Origin: Prinsepia uniflora
Lineage: Eukaryota; Streptophyta; Magnoliopsida; Rosales; Rosaceae
DNA: 64,000 nt
Reading direction: 5' to 3'
NCBI GenBank assembly: GCA_032719365.1
Contig: CM064861.1
Coordinates: 80,472,863 to 80,536,862 of the forward strand
Positions 21,809 to 35,402 of this stretch are shown piece after piece. Position 1 is the stretch's first letter, and the number at the start of each line of letters is the position of its first letter. Below the pieces are notes generated by a model, which saw only the letters and a list, made by a program, of their open reading frames with translations, was not told the origin of the DNA and made no database searches. The translations under genes were made by a program, and so were the position numbers.

Positions 21809-24500
21809 TGACAGGACCCACCCCGATTATCGCCTCGATAATCGGACATCCTGCTCCAGTCTGACAATCGAACCCAAAAGACCAGAAAACCAAATAATAT
21901 TACATCACACCCATTGTCAGACTAGGGAGATTGAACAAATACAACCGACTGGACATCAAGTCCATAGTTTCACAGAGCATAAAATTACAAAACAAGTTAA
22001 AGAACAAATCCTACTCTGTGAACTAACTATTCCGCAACGGAAACTTTATGCCTCTGCCTCTGCCTCAGCGCTAGCCCCCAAACTTGTACCACGACCTGGA
22101 GGGTAGTTAAAACAACAAAGTGTGAGTGGACCGAAACAAAGGTTTGCAGAAAACAGTTTAAGGAAATCGGGGTTCGCCCTCCAGTTTAATAACACGCATG
22201 CATAACCAGATATTCGAAAACCGCGTATTAAACATTAGAAATCACTTTTTTCGAAACACATATAACTCGTTACAGAAAACCATCATAACTCATGTAAAAT
22301 AATATAAGATTACCAAAATCCAGAAACCGTCTTTTTGAAACATCAATGACGCAAATCAAGTAAAAAGTGAATCGACAATCACAATTAAACCGTTGGATCC
22401 ATCCGAGTCTTTAAACTCAATATCAAGCCTTTCCGGGATATCAACAAGTCTTTAAACTCAAAACATAATCAATAGGCCTCGGGGGTATCACAATAACCGA
22501 GTCTTTAAACTCACGAATCTTTAAACTCAATCCGGGTCTTTAAACCCAATTTTTCGGGCCCGCCCCCGTCATCAATTAACCGGGTTATTAAACCCAAAAC
22601 CAGATCCAACAATCAACCGGGTCTTTAAATCCAAAACCATTTATAAACACAATAAACCAGGATTCAACATGATCCGGTTTCCAAAAATCCTTCCGAAAAT
22701 CATATCTTGTCATGATAGGACTTATGTCCGAAATCACATACAAATTCCAAAACATGCAATTCCTGAAATCACTTCACAAATATAATCAAATATCATAAAT
22801 ACGTAACATGCATAATCATATCCAAATACTTCATCAAAAACATCATTCATGCATAGGCGAAAATCGTAATCTCGGAATACGTGAAATAGGATATTTATCT
22901 CGAAAAGCGTGAAATCACGTAAAACCAAAATAGCATATTTATCAACATAAAATCATAAGTGAAGACACAAGATAAATAAGTAAAATAGTCATGCATGCAC
23001 AATTTGAAAATCAAAAGTCCACTCACGGTTTTAGGACGCGTCAATCGCGCCCCGTGCGCTCCTCTGTAGCTTCGGAAATATCCGGGCCTGTAAAAACACA
23101 CAAGGAGGGTTACAATCATCCCAAAATAACTCGTATGATTTTTCTAAATTTTCCGGATATTTCGACGAAATTAACCTTAAGGACCTAAACTTCCGAACTT
23201 CCGAAATTATCCCGAACGACTCGAACTTTAAAGGTAAAATGTGAATTAGACTGAAAGGAATAAGTTTCATGTTGACCGTGATTGGAGATGACATCACACG
23301 CGCCGTCACGCGCCGCCCAAAGTGGCTGTGCGTGAAGGCCACGCGCCCAGCTACAGTTTCGTCTCTCTTACCCAACTAGCCTGTTAAACGGGTCTGTTAC
23401 CCGCAATTCAACCCGACCAGTTAACCCTCAATTCTCAATCGATTGCTCTCGTTCTTGATCCTAACATGTTCTATAATCATTCAATTAGAGTTCTAGATCA
23501 TTTAATTACTTCGACATGCCCCAAATCGATCAACCCAGACCCGAACAGTCGAACGGGTCATCATCTAGAACTCACCCAAAACAGTTCCATTATCCAATTA
23601 ACTTCACCAGTAGCTTAAGGGGATCTAGACGAACCAAAACATCCAATCAATTGACCCCATGCTAACCTGGAAGTAGCCGTCCTCAAGCTCGAAAATTCTC
23701 AGAACCAGGGGCATTAGTTCTTGGCCAATTCGTGAGTGATGTCCTTCGAAATCGATGTGGTCGATTTCCTATTGCTCCCAGAAGACTAATACGGCCCTTG
23801 GTTTCTCTCAATAAGCCTCAGGAATTAAATTGGATTTTTCCCTCCATTTTTTTCTCGTTTTCTCCTCCCCGTCAGTTCCTCTCACTCTCAGCCCACACAA
23901 CTGATGCAAAATGGAACCCTCTCTCTCTCCCCTACTCGGTTAATCGATCAATGAGGGCGGCAACTCGTGGGAATCATTTTGATTCCCCTGTAAAAATGGT
24001 TTCCCGCAAACAGAACCCAATACGAATTTTAAACCTTACCCGTGCACTGTGTTCAGTCCAACCATTCAACCATGTTTCCCACTGCCTCAAAGGGCTTAAA
24101 CTAATCACCCCACAAGGCCACTAACCAGATTAAACAAAGACAATGATCATAGCACTCACAGCACGGTTGGGCAGACTCTGTTTTTCACGGTGGTGCTTTA
24201 GTAACCCGTGTAAAAAAAGACCAAAATGCCCTCAGGGTAATAATTACCAAAATGCCCTCTAACTTCCGTGACCCGTAACTCGATCATCCGATGTCCGTTT
24301 CACGCGTGCCGCCTGTCGTTGTACTCGGGGCTTCGAGACGAACCTAACGGTCTTCGAGTCATGTGAAAAACAATTGTATTTCAAAAAGTCAACATTTTCC
24401 CCCTAATCGTCCAAATTACGGAAATGCCTCTGAACTTCCAAACGTCATAACTTTTTCCCCGAGCGTCCGAATCGGACGTGCCACCTGTCTATGATCTCGC
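21809..24500 (-). repeat. 3' LTR of G1, missing its sense 5' end
   Basis: Matches the 5' LTR (29044-31907) throughout, differing at scattered sites, a few percent by eye. Compared with the 5' LTR it stops at the point equivalent to 31753, so roughly 154 bp (31754-31907) is gone. Contains complementary boxes GTGAGTGGAC 22122-22131 and GTCCACTCAC 23017-23026, palindrome array 22405-22632, and U5 stem gtctgacaat 21859-21868 with attgtcagac 21913-21922. The open frames in it (for example 23031-23375, 23732-24124) are not genes. Confidence 0.88.
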
Positions 24501-27500
24501 ATTTGCGCCTCAGGTTCCCATGTGGCTTCGTCCACATTCTGGTTCCTCCAGAGAACCTTTACCAGAGGAACAGTCTTCCGGCGTAGCACCTTATCCTTTC
24601 AGTCCAAAATATGTACCAGCTGTTCTTCAAAACTCAAGTCCTCTCGGAGTTCAATAGGTTGTTCCTCCAGTACATGAGATGCATCAAACACGTATTTCTG
24701 CAGCATCGACACGTGGAAAACAACGTGGACCTTCGAAATTTCTGGCGGTAGTGCTAACCTGTAGGCCACCTGATCAATCCTCTCAGTAATCTCATAAGGT
24801 CCGATAAAACGAGGGCTCAACTTTCCTCGCCTGCCAAATCTCACTACACCTTTCTAAGGGGACAGTTTCAGAAATACCTGATCTCCGACCGCAAACTCAA
24901 GATCTCTAATTCGATGGTCCACATAGCTCTTTTGTCTGTCTTGGGCTGCCTTGAGCCTATCTCTGATGAGTTTGATATTCTCTGTTGTCAATTCCACCAA
25001 CTCGGATTTAGTTAGCTTCCTTTCACCCACGTCCGTCCAACACAACGGGGTTCTGCATTGTCGTCCGTACAAGGCTTCGTAAGGAGTCATCCCAATGCTC
25101 GCCTGATAGCTATTGTTATAGGCAAATTCCATCAAGGCTAGGTGTGATTCCCAAGTGCCTTGAAATTGCAAAACGCAAGCTCGCATCATATCCTCCAATA
25201 TCTGGATGGTCCGCTCAGACTGGCCATCAGTCCGAGGATGAAATGCAGTACTGAAACGAAGTTTCGTCCCAAAAGCTTCCTGTAGACTTTGCCAAAACCG
25301 AGAACTGAACCTCGGGTCTCTGTCAGAAACTATTGATTCCGGAGTACCTTGCAACCGGATGATCTCATCGATAAACAACTGAGCCAACTGTGTCATCCTG
25401 AAGTTCTCTCGCACCGGCAAGAAATGAGCTGATTTCGTAAGTCTGTCCACAATCACCCAAACTCCATCGTGACCTCTGGGTGTCCTAGGAAGTCCAAACA
25501 CAAAATCCATCGTTATGTGATCCCATTTCCATTCCGGGATAGGTAATGGTTGCAAGGCTCCATAAGGTCTTTGTATCTCAGCCTTCACTTGCTGACAAAT
25601 CAGACACCTGCTGACAAACTCAGCAATCTCTCGTTTCATACCGGGCCACCAATAATGTTCTCGCAATGTACGATACATCTTAGTCCCACCAGGATGCATT
25701 GCATAGGCCGAACTGTGAGCCTCGTCCAAGATCTCCTTCTTCAGTGCCTCAACGTCCGGCACACACAACCGTCCTTCTTTTAGTAAGGCTCTATCCTCCC
25801 TGACTGTGAAATCTATCCGTTCACCGGCTTCCACTTCAATTCGAAGTACACACGAGACAGGATCTTGAGATTGAGCCTCAACAATCCGATCGATTAAGAG
25901 TGGTCTCACATGAAAATTAGCTAGCAAGTCACCTTGGTTATCCAGTCCCAAATCAATGCTAGTCTTGCGGAGTTCAACCAATATCGGCAAATGAACCGTC
26001 CGTAGATGTGCTACAAAATGCGTTGACTTCCGGCTTAGAGCATCAGCCACCACATTGGCTTTTCCAGGGTGGTACTCGATCGTGCAATCATAGTCCTTAA
26101 TTAGTTCCAGCCACCGTCGTTGCCTCACATTCAAGTCCTTCTGGGTGAACAAGTACTTTAGGCTCTTATGATCCGTGAACAGCCTGCAAGTCGCACCATA
26201 CAAGTGATGTCTCCAAATTTTTAGCGCATGCACAACAGCAGCTAACTCCAAGTCGTGCGTAGGATAATTGCGCTCATGTGGTTTCAACTGGCGCGAAGCA
26301 TAGGCAATCACTTTCCCATGCCGCATTAGTACACATCCCAATCCCTGTAAGGATGCATCACTCTACACCTCGAATTCCCCACTGTCATCTGAAAGGGTCA
26401 GTATATGAGCAGATGTCAACCTTTCCTTTTGCTCCCGAAAACTATGCTCACAATCGTCATCCCAGACAAACTTGACTCCCTTCTGCGTCAGTCGTGTTAA
26501 CAGGGCAGTAATGGTAGAGAAACCCTCTACAAACCTCCTGTAATAGCCAGCCAATCCAAAGAAACTTCTGACTTCAGTGACGGCCTTCGGTTGTTCCCAC
26601 TTCGCCACTGCTTCAACTTTCTGAGAATCCACACTGATTCCGTCAGTTGAGATCACATGCCCCAAGAAACTCACGCTCGTCAACCAAAACTGACACTTGC
26701 TGAGCTTCGCATACAACTAATTTTCCCTCAAGGTACCCAGCACCATCCTTAAGTGCTCCTCGTGCTCTCCCGCACTCTTCGAGTAAACTAGAATATCGTC
26801 GATGAACACGATGACGAAGTGATCCAAGTATGGCTATAACACTCGGTTCATCAAATCCATAAACGCTGTGGGTGCGTTGGTCAAACCAAACAGCATCACA
26901 AGGAACTCATAATGACCATAACGGGTTCTAAAGGCTGTCTTGGGTACATCCTCATCCTTAACCTGCAACTGATGATACCCAGAACGGAGATCGATTTTGG
27001 AGAAATGCTGTTCTCCTCACAGTTGATCGAACAAGTCATCGATCCGAGGCAACAGGTATTTGTTCTTGGCTGTTACTTTATTCAGTTGCCTGTAATCGAT
27101 GCAGAGTCTCAAACTCCCATCATTTTTCCTCACAAACAACACTGGGGCTCCCCAAGGGGATACACTCGGTCTAATAAACCCCATCTCAAGCAACTCTTGC
27201 AACTGCGCCTTCAGTTCTCTCAACTTGGCTGGCGCCATACGATACGGAGTCTGAGATATAGGTTGCGTACCTGGAACAAGATCGATGGTGAACTCGACAT
27301 CTCGGTGAGGTGGCAATCCCGGTATATCCTCCGGAAAGACATCCGGGAACTCCCGTACTATCGGTATATCCTCCACTCTCAATGGTGCAGCTCGTGCGTC
27401 CATCACTTGAGCTAAGTATCCCTGGCACCCTTTCCTCAACAACTTACTTGCCTTCAGGGCTGAAATCACTCCGACAGGAGTTGCTCGCTGTATTCCCTGA

Positions 27501-28943
27501 AAGATGGTTTCAGGTAACCCCGGGCTCCAAAAAGTAACCTTTTTATCTACACATTAGATAAAAACATGATGGAGCGTCAACCAATCCATTCCCAAAATGA
27601 CATCAAAGTCGTGCAAGTCCAAGAGTATCAAGTCTGCTACCAAACCTATGTCGCCTACCATTACGGGACACTCCCGCAACACTTGATTTACCACAGATAC
27701 ATCTCCTGTGGGCGTGCTCACACCCATGTCACAGTCCAGTGCGGACACCTCTCTACCCGCCAACAACTCACAGTCCCGTGATATAAACGAATGAGTAGCT
27801 CGGGGATCAATTAAAGCACAAACATCATGTCCAAAGATCGTGAGTGTACCTGTCACAATACCAGGTGCTGCCCTGGCCTCCTGCTGCATAACCGCAAACA
27901 CTCGGGCATGTGGTCCAGCTGCTCGCCCACGACCCCGGCCCCTTAGTCCACTAGTCGCTCCAGCACCACCTCCTCTAGTACTCCCAGTCCCAGAAACTGC
28001 AGCTGTGTTCCGTCCCTGCTCTGCTCCAATCCGACCTGCGCCACCACCCTATGGCAAAGATGGACACTCCCTCCGATAGTGGCCCCGCTCGCCACAGAAG
28101 AAACAGATAACACTGGAAGCATCTCGAGCAAAACTACCACTCTGTCGTCCTGTGGAAGCAACCGAAGTCGCGCTCGCCTGCGGAGCAGTCTGTGCCCTAG
28201 GCGCTCTGAATCCAGGACTCTGAAAGTTACCAGGCCTGCCGAAACGATCATTGCCTGCAGATGAGGCTCCACCATAACGTCCCTTCTTCGGGGCTCTCTG
28301 ACCATACGATCCAGGATATGAACGCTCTCGACGTTTTCCACCACCAGAGTACTATGGACGTGTCGGGACACTAGCCTCAACCCGCACTGCGGTGTCAGAC
28401 AACTCCCTGAGAGTAGTAAATGCTCCGGGTGTCACAATGGCCCATATATCACCCCGTAGGCCAAGCTCAAACCTACGAAATTTCTCAGCCTCAGTAGACA
28501 CGAAGGTAGGAGCAAAACAGGCTAGCATCTGAAATTTCTGCTCATACTCTACTACGGACATGCTCCCTTGTTAGAGCTGCAGAAACTCGGTCTCCCTAGC
28601 ATCACGGAATAAACGGGGATAGTACTGATCCAGAAACCATTCATGAAAGGTCTCCCAAGTCACCGTACGGGCATCCCAACCCGACAACTCCAGAGTATAC
28701 CACCACTCATAAGCAGGTCCATCAAGTAAAAAGGTAGCCAACACAACTCGCTCCTCAGGAGAACAGTGCATCACAGCAAAAATCTGCTCAACCCGAGAAA
28801 TCCAACGGTGGGCATCCTCGGGATCCGCTCCACCACTGAACAAGGTAGACCCAAGACGCTGGGCTCGCTCAATCGAAGCACTCTCGGCATCTCTAGCGAC
28901 GCCATCATCAGGGTCGTGGAGGGGGTTCACGTCGCGGAGGCAT
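24501..28943 (-). pseudogene. G1 gag-pol polyprotein, several nonsense and frameshift lesions
   Basis: Gag should start at ATG 28943 (MPPRRE...), but the Gag body from about 28915 is in another frame. Gag spans to about 28350; the CCHC knuckle (CFFCGERGHYRREC) lies near 28095-28050; protease (LIDPRATHSF near 27800, DVILGMDWL near 27570); RT (KIDLRSGYHQLQ near 26990, FIDD near 26800), RNase H (to about 26000), integrase with an HHCC domain (near 25620) and DDE core (MDFVFGLP near 25510, VSDRDPRFSS near 25300); and a chromodomain-like tail (VLWRNQNVDEATWE near 24540). Stops seen in frame: after LLEL/LQL near 28572, in the knuckle linker near 28050, after DDLFDQL near 27017, VL*PYLD near 26838, REN*LYAK near 26717, before SDAS near 26362, LSP*KG near 24855 and VHILD* near 24598. 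Most fit C-to-T or G-to-A changes. Not translatable. Confidence 0.92.
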
Positions 28944-29029
28944 GGCCGATCGTCCTTCTTCTGAAAGAGGCATAAGTTAGTGCAATAATCGAGGCACACC
29001 CAAGTGCCAGACACGAACCGTAAACCTAT

Positions 29030-29041
29030 GCTCTGATACCA
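29030..29041 (-). other. Primer-binding site of G1
   Basis: Sense TGGTATCAGAGC, two bases after the 5' LTR end; initiator tRNA-Met type. Confidence 0.9.
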
Positions 29042-29043
29042 AT

Positions 29044-31907
29044 TGATAGGACCCACCCCGATTATCGCCTCGATAATCGGGAAGCATCCTGCTCCCGTCT
29101 GACAATCGAACCCAAAAGACCGGAAAACCAAATAATATTACATCACACCCATTGTCAGACTAGGGAGATTGAACAAATACAACCGACTGGACATCAAGTC
29201 CATAGTTTCACAGAGCATAAAATTACAAAACAAGTTAAAGAACAAATCCTACTCTGTAAACTAACTACTCCGCAACGGAAACTTTATGCCTCTGCCTCTG
29301 CCTCGGCGCTAGCCCCCAAACTTGTACCACGACCTGAAGGGTAGTTAAAACAACAAAGTGTGAGTGGACCGAAACAAAGGTTTGCAGAAAATAGTTTAAG
29401 GAAATCGGGGTTCGCCCTCCAGTTTAATAACACGCATGCATAACCAGATATTCGAAAACCGCGTATTAAACATTAGAAATCCCTTTTTTCGAAACACATG
29501 TAACTCGTTACAGAAAACCGTCATAACTCATGTAAAATAATATAAGATTACCAAAATCCAGAAACCGTCATTTTGAAACATCAATTACGCAAATCAACTA
29601 AAAAGTGAATCAACAATCACAATTAAACCGTTGGATCCATCCGAGTCTTTAAACTCAATATCAGGCCTTCCCGGGATATCAACGAGTCTTTAAAATCAAA
29701 ACATAATCGATAGGCCTCGGGGGTATCACAATAACCGAGTCTTTAAACTCACGAGTCTTTAAACTCAATCCGGGTCTTTAAACCCAATTTTCCGGGCCCG
29801 CCTCCGTCATCAATTAACCGGGTCTTTAAACCCAAAACCAGATCCAACAATCAACCGGGTCTTTAAATCCAAAACCATTTATAAACACAATAAACCAGGA
29901 TTCAACATGATCCGGTTTCCAAAAATCCTTCCGAAAATCATATCTTGTCATGATAGGACTTTTGTCTGAAATCACATGCAAATTTCAAAACATGCAATTC
30001 CCGAAATCACTTCACAAATATAATCAAACATCATAAATACGTAACATGCATAATCATATCCAAATACTTCATCAAAAACATCATTCATGCATAGGCGAAA
30101 ACCGTAATCTCGGAATACGTGAAATACGATATTTATCTCGAAAAGCGTGAAATCACGTAAAATCGAAATAGCATATTTATCAACATAAAATCATAAGTGA
30201 AGACACAAGATAAATAAGTAAAATAGTCATGCATGCACAATTTGGAAATCAAAAGTCCACTCACGGTTTTAGGACGCGTCAATCGCGCCCCGTGCGCTCC
30301 TCTGTAGCTTCGGAAATGTCTGGGCCTATAAAAACGCACAAGGAGGGTTACAATCATCCCAAAATAACTCGTATGATTTTTCGGAAATTTTCCGGATTTT
30401 TCGACGAAATTAACCTTAAGGACCTAAACTTTCGAACTTCCGAAATTATCCCCGAACGACTTCCGATCGACTCGAACTTTAAAGGTAAAATGTGAATTAG
30501 ACTGAAAGGAATAAGTTTCATATTGACCGTGATCAGAGATGACATCACACGCGCCATCACACGCCACCCAAAGTGGCTACGCGTGAAGGCCACGCGCCCA
30601 TCTAAAATGTCGTCTCTCCTACCCGACTAGCCTGTTAAACGGGTCTGTTACCCGCGATTCAACCCGACCAGTTAACCCTCAATTCTCAATCGATTGCTCT
30701 CGTTCTTGATCCTAACATGTTCTATAATCATTCAATTAGAGTTCTAGATCATTTAATTACTTCGACATGCCCCAAATCGATCAACCCAGACCCGAACAAT
30801 CGAACGGGTCATCATCTAGAACTCACCCAAAACAGTTCCATTATCCAATTAACTTCACCAGTAGCTTAAGGGGAGCTAGACGAACCAAAACATCCAATCA
30901 ATTGACCCCATGCTAACCTGGAAGTAGCCTTCCTCAAGCTCGAAAATTCTCAGAACCAGGGGCCTCAGTTCTTGGCCAATTCGTGAGTGATATCCTTTGA
31001 AATCGATGTGGTCGATTTCCTATTGCTCCCAGAAGACTAATACGGCCCTTGGTTTCGTTGAATAAGCCTCAGGAATTAAACTGGATTTTTCCCTCCATTT
31101 TTTTTTCTGGTTTTCTTCTCCCCGTCAGTTCCTCTCACTCTCATCCCACACAACTGATGCAAAATGGAACCCTCTCTCGCTCCCCTACTCGGTTAATCGA
31201 TCAATGAGGGCGGCAACTCGTGGGAATCATTCTGATTCCCCTGTAAAAATGGTTTCCCACAAACAAAACCCAATACGAATTTTAAACCTTACCCGTGCAC
31301 TGTGTTCAGTCCAACCATTCAACCATGTTTCCCACTGCCTCAAAGGGCTTAAACTAATCACCCCACACGACCACTAACCAGATTAAACAAAGACAATGAT
31401 CATAGCACTCACAGCATGGTTGGGCAGACTCTGTTTTTCATGGTGGTGCTACAGTAACCCGTGTAAAAAAGACCAAAATGCCCTCAGGGTAATAATTACC
31501 AAAATGCCCTCCGACTTCCGTGACCCGTAACTCGGTCATCCGATCTCCGTTTCACGCGTGCCGCCTGTCGTTGTACTCGGGGCTTCGAGACGAACCTAAC
31601 GGTCTTCGAGTCATGTGAAAAACAATCGTATTTCAAAAAGTCAACATTTTCCACCCCTAATCGTCCAAATTACGAAAATGCCCCTGAACTTCCGAACGTC
31701 ATAACTTTTTCCCTGAGCGTTCGAATCCGACGTGCCACCTGTCTATGATCTCGTGACGTCCCGAACTACGTCACGGTCATCCGTCAACGTCCGTTCGACC
31801 CTCCAATCAAAAAGTCAACAAATTGACCATACGAGACACAGGGGTAAAAACGTCATTTTATTCAATATTTTACAAAAATACATTTTCCCAATTTCCGGGG
31901 CGTTACA
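29044..31907 (-). repeat. 5' LTR of G1 (2864 bp)
   Basis: Begins TGATAGGACCC (the 3' copy has TGACAGG) and ends GGGGCGTTACA. Sense order: two U3 modules (GTGCCACCTGTCTATG near 31735, GTGCCGCCTGTCG near 31560); a CpG-rich block (GCGCGTG words, 30550-30600); donor-like GTGAGTGGAC 30264-30255; palindrome array 29870-29643; complementary GTCCACTCAC 29369-29360; acceptor-like CCCTTCAG ending at 29334; U5 stem attgtcagac 29160-29151 with gtctgacaat 29106-29097. Confidence 0.9.
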
Positions 31908-31912
31908 GTTTT

Positions 31913-34500
31913 AGTTTGGCAATTATGTAAATTGCACTATGAATGCTTCTAAATTTGATTCACTGCTGCTTCATCCTTTGGCAACAAAAATGTATATATT
32001 AATATGATATATATCATCCTACCTAAACCTACATATAATATATATTCATTTCTCATCTATGACATCATGATCATAAAATCACTCAATCCATAATTATTTA
32101 ATATATTCGGGGATATGGGCCGGATTTATACGGGCAGGTCAGGCCGGGCTTACCCGGCCTTATCGAGCTCGGGCCTATCGGGTTTGAACACTCTAAGCTC
32201 AAGTCCAGCCCATCAACTTTCAGGTCGGGTCGGGCTTTTATTAACGAGTCTAGCGGGTACCCACAAGCCCATGGACTTCTTCGCGAAATGGTAAGGGCTA
32301 ACAATATGCATGTAAATTGAGCTAAACATATAACAGCCCAAACACGAAACCAATTTGTAACGAATTTAGTTAGTGTACAGAGCCGAGTGTAAAACTAAAA
32401 CCTGATATTGTTCAATCTTTGTTTCCACAACTAAAAATTGCCTAACTTTCAAGTTGTCATGTAGTTGGACCAAAAACCAACTCAAACTTGTGACGGCCTA
32501 AATAAATCTTAATAGTGTTCTTCTCATATGTGTTGACCACAATATATAGTAACTAGCTAAAATGGTAAATAAAAATATAATAATAACAGTTTACAAGAAT
32601 GTTAATCTTGCAAATACAGCAGGTTGTCCAAGACTCAACCAAGTGCACTGCACCATATGATCCTGCCACGTTGGCACCAGCTGCATACATCTCAGCCTGA
32701 TTTGATGTAATCAGACGGCGTGATAATAGCTCATTAGAGATCAGAGGGCCACAACCAACAATGCTAACTATTTAAAGCCCCTGAAATGACCAAAATGCCC
32801 AAGAGACCTAATCATAACTGTAATCCCGAAATAGTTTCTTATCTACGTACGACCACTGAAGTAAAAATCGACAAAATCGCTGATATTTCCATCGAAATAT
32901 CGGAAATCGGACTGGTCGACATATTAAGAGGGGGGGGGTGAAGAAAAATCTTCCCCCAATTTTGGTGCTATCGCAAAATTTCGACGAATATCGAAGAAAT
33001 CAGACGATTTTCACAATATTTCGGTCAAATTGCAAGCATAAAGATGACAAATATGAAGAATAATAGAAGATGTTCAACGTGAGGAAAAAGAAGAAGAGCG
33101 TGGCTATGGGCTCCACAGCTCTGCCGAATTCACAACGGATCCTCCATACCGATGTCTACCCGATCGGTCCGAAACATCCCCTTAAAGCAACCAGACACGA
33201 CGTCGTCCTCCTCAAACACCTCGTCATCGTCCTAAGCTGCGGTCTACAAGTGGAAATCCAAGGTCCAGAGCATGACCTAGGTCCAGCCGTTGGAGCTCCT
33301 CAGGCCCCCATTTATGGTCGGTCCTGATCACAGCTGGGTCTATGATAAGATTTGTTAATTACTTGGTGTTTGGATGGGGGAAAATGGTTTCATGGGACAA
33401 ATAGATCTCAATTAATCTTTTAATTTTGTGCGTTTTGAATTTTAAGCTTCTGGGGAAGGGCTGTTTTGACATTGATATTGTCTTGGACAACATGTTGAGT
33501 AGCTTTAAAATCTTGTAGGAAATCAGATTTTTTTTCCTTTATTTTAATCTTCTTTTTAACTTTACCCTTTAATATAATATGTTTTATATTTAAATTAGTA
33601 TTTGATATAAAAAAAATTGCGAATACAAATATAAGGTTAATTTGAATATTAATGAATTTTTGAAGCAAATTATATTGAATGAAATGATTCGTAGAAAAGA
33701 GATAGTTATTTTGAAGCAAATTATGTTGAATTCAATTCAAATAAATTATGTTCAATTGAAGAAACTTATTTGAATAGTTAATTTGAATATTAATGAATTT
33801 TAGAAAAATTATGAAATGAGCATACGATTAATAAGAATTCGTTTTACGTCCAATTTTCAATAACTAATGTCTAATTTTCTAAATTATTATGTAAATGTAA
33901 ACTCTATTATTATGCTTATTTTTATGTTTTAACTATATTAACATTCAATTATAGTAATCCACTTCAATTTATATTTATATTTTAAATTTTATATTATTAG
34001 TTATCGGCAAAACCCTATTGTATCATATTATTCATCATATATTTATTATATCAAAGTTATTTTATAGTTTTTATTAATCCTATATAACTATCATTGAATA
34101 CTTAAGTTTTTCTCAAAATTTCATTCTAAATTTTTAACTTTTATACCAAATTTCCGTCGATATCGATATTTTTATCATTGCGTACGACCTACCCAAAAGC
34201 CAAAAGCCAAAAGCATGGGTGCGTGATTTGAAATAGAAATTGATCGACCGAGCCGCCGCCGCCGCAGGAGCCCTCCCCGTCCGCCTGCCATGTGGAGGCG
34301 CAATTTTACGTGGGTCATTGCCAGCCAAACTTTGAGTCCTCCTAGGAAACCTAAATCATCCCACTGGCCAACACGTTGTTAAATCAAACGCAAACAGCAC
34401 TTCATATAAATTTGGCACCCAAAAGAAAAACAGAAAAGTTTTTGGTGGGTGGGTTATATAATTTGATCACTACAACCCATTATTCCGATTCCGTGAGGTA
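31913..34500. other. Intergenic region, AT-rich, no confirmed gene
   Basis: Holds a reversed copy of the GGCCCGGC-type repeat (32105-32300). A short minus-strand open stretch (about 32766-32605) reads SRRLITSNQAEMYAAGANVA; it looks protein-like but is unassigned. An 85-codon plus frame at 33070-33327 (KKKKSVAMGS near its start) is also unassigned. A poly-G run lies near 32929-32938. A local duplication of GTTAATTTGAATATTAATGA occurs near 33637 and 33777. 33400-34150 is very AT-rich. Confidence 0.5.
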
Positions 34501-34544
34501 TTCTAAATGCAAAGGCTCAGAATTATAGAATTAGATGTTTTAGG

Positions 34545-34649
34545 ATGGGGGGTTCCTATTTACAAAGAAGCTGCTCCTTCTCTCCAAGTTCATCAGCTAC
34601 GCTCGCTGTGAATCTTGTGTACCAGAAAAGGACTCTGTCAAACCATTAT
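34545..34649 (+). other. Possible orphan exon with strong splice donor
   Basis: ATG at 34545 opens MGGSYLQRSCSFSPSS..., Ser-rich like a transit peptide, reaching a good donor (TAT|GTAAGTATT) at 34650. No continuing exon was found before the ACR1-like start at 35403. A TATATAA lies near 34455. It could be a 5' untranslated exon of the next gene, a relic, or chance. Confidence 0.25.
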
Positions 34650-35402
34650 GTAAGTATTATTTGTTTATTATTTTTAGTTTTGATCAAAATTTTAGAGAGA
34701 GTTTTGATCATGGTTTTATCCAAAATTGCGGAGCTTTTCTTCTCCATAATTTGATACCCTTTTAGCTAGGGTTTTGTTTTGATTTTTTTTTTTTAATACC
34801 CTTTTGGCTAGGTTTTCTTGGTGGAATCAAGAATTCTGGTTTTGTGTGTCTCTCCTCAATTTCTTCATTAGTTGAATCCTTAGTTTGGATATATCCGAAT
34901 TGCCACCAGTATTTCAGGGGTCAAACCAATCATTTCGTAAGAAATAAAAATTGTGCGGTGCAGAAGATAGACGTGTTCTTTTTCCAATTTCCTTCCAAGG
35001 CCAATTTAAATAATCGAAGATAATCATTGGCGTGAATCTTAATCTTTCCCAAGAACGAAGCTAAATGCACCTCTAAGATATAATAAGTTCCAACACAACA
35101 TAATTATCATATTAATATTATATTATTTATTTATTACCTTAATTAGTATTTGTTTTGTATAAATGTGTTGGAGGATGAATCGACTTAGGACACAAGCAAA
35201 TGGCCATTAGACGGCGCCGCTCTTTTATCCCATTAACAAGTTATGTGTTTGTTTTGAGGCATGTGTTTTGAATATGTAGTTTCCAATTGCTTCTTGTATT
35301 TATACCCATACAGCTACAGAGACCAATAAACAAGAAATGCAACCATCTCATTGTTGTATGAAATCAGCTGCAATTTAATTAGGAAGATAGACAAAGAAGA
35401 AG

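Larger units (their letters stand above)
21809..31907 (-). mobile_element. Ty3/Gypsy chromovirus-like element G1, complete ends, dead
   Basis: Both outer ends are visible: TGACAGGACCC at 21809 and GGGGCGTTACA ending 31907, flanked by the 5-bp duplication gtttt (21804-21808 and 31908-31912). Sense order from the right: 5' LTR 31907-29044, primer-binding site, gag, protease, RT, RNase H, integrase, chromodomain-like tail, 3' LTR 24500-21809. The pol tail, polypurine tract and first 154 bp or so of the 3' LTR are missing at 24500, so a deletion followed insertion. Several nonsense changes make it non-autonomous. Confidence 0.92.

Noticed and set aside
22405..22632. CRISPR-like array of GAGTCTTTAAACTC units
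   Set aside because: Spacing is irregular, spacers are themselves related, and the setting is a plant LTR; it is a palindrome cluster, not a CRISPR.
26912..27415. 167-codon plus frame
   Set aside because: It is antisense to the G1 reverse transcriptase, which has clear domain motifs on the minus strand.
33420..33719. 99-codon minus frame
   Set aside because: Phe/Ile/Asn/Lys-rich product from extremely AT-rich DNA; no motif; chance frame.
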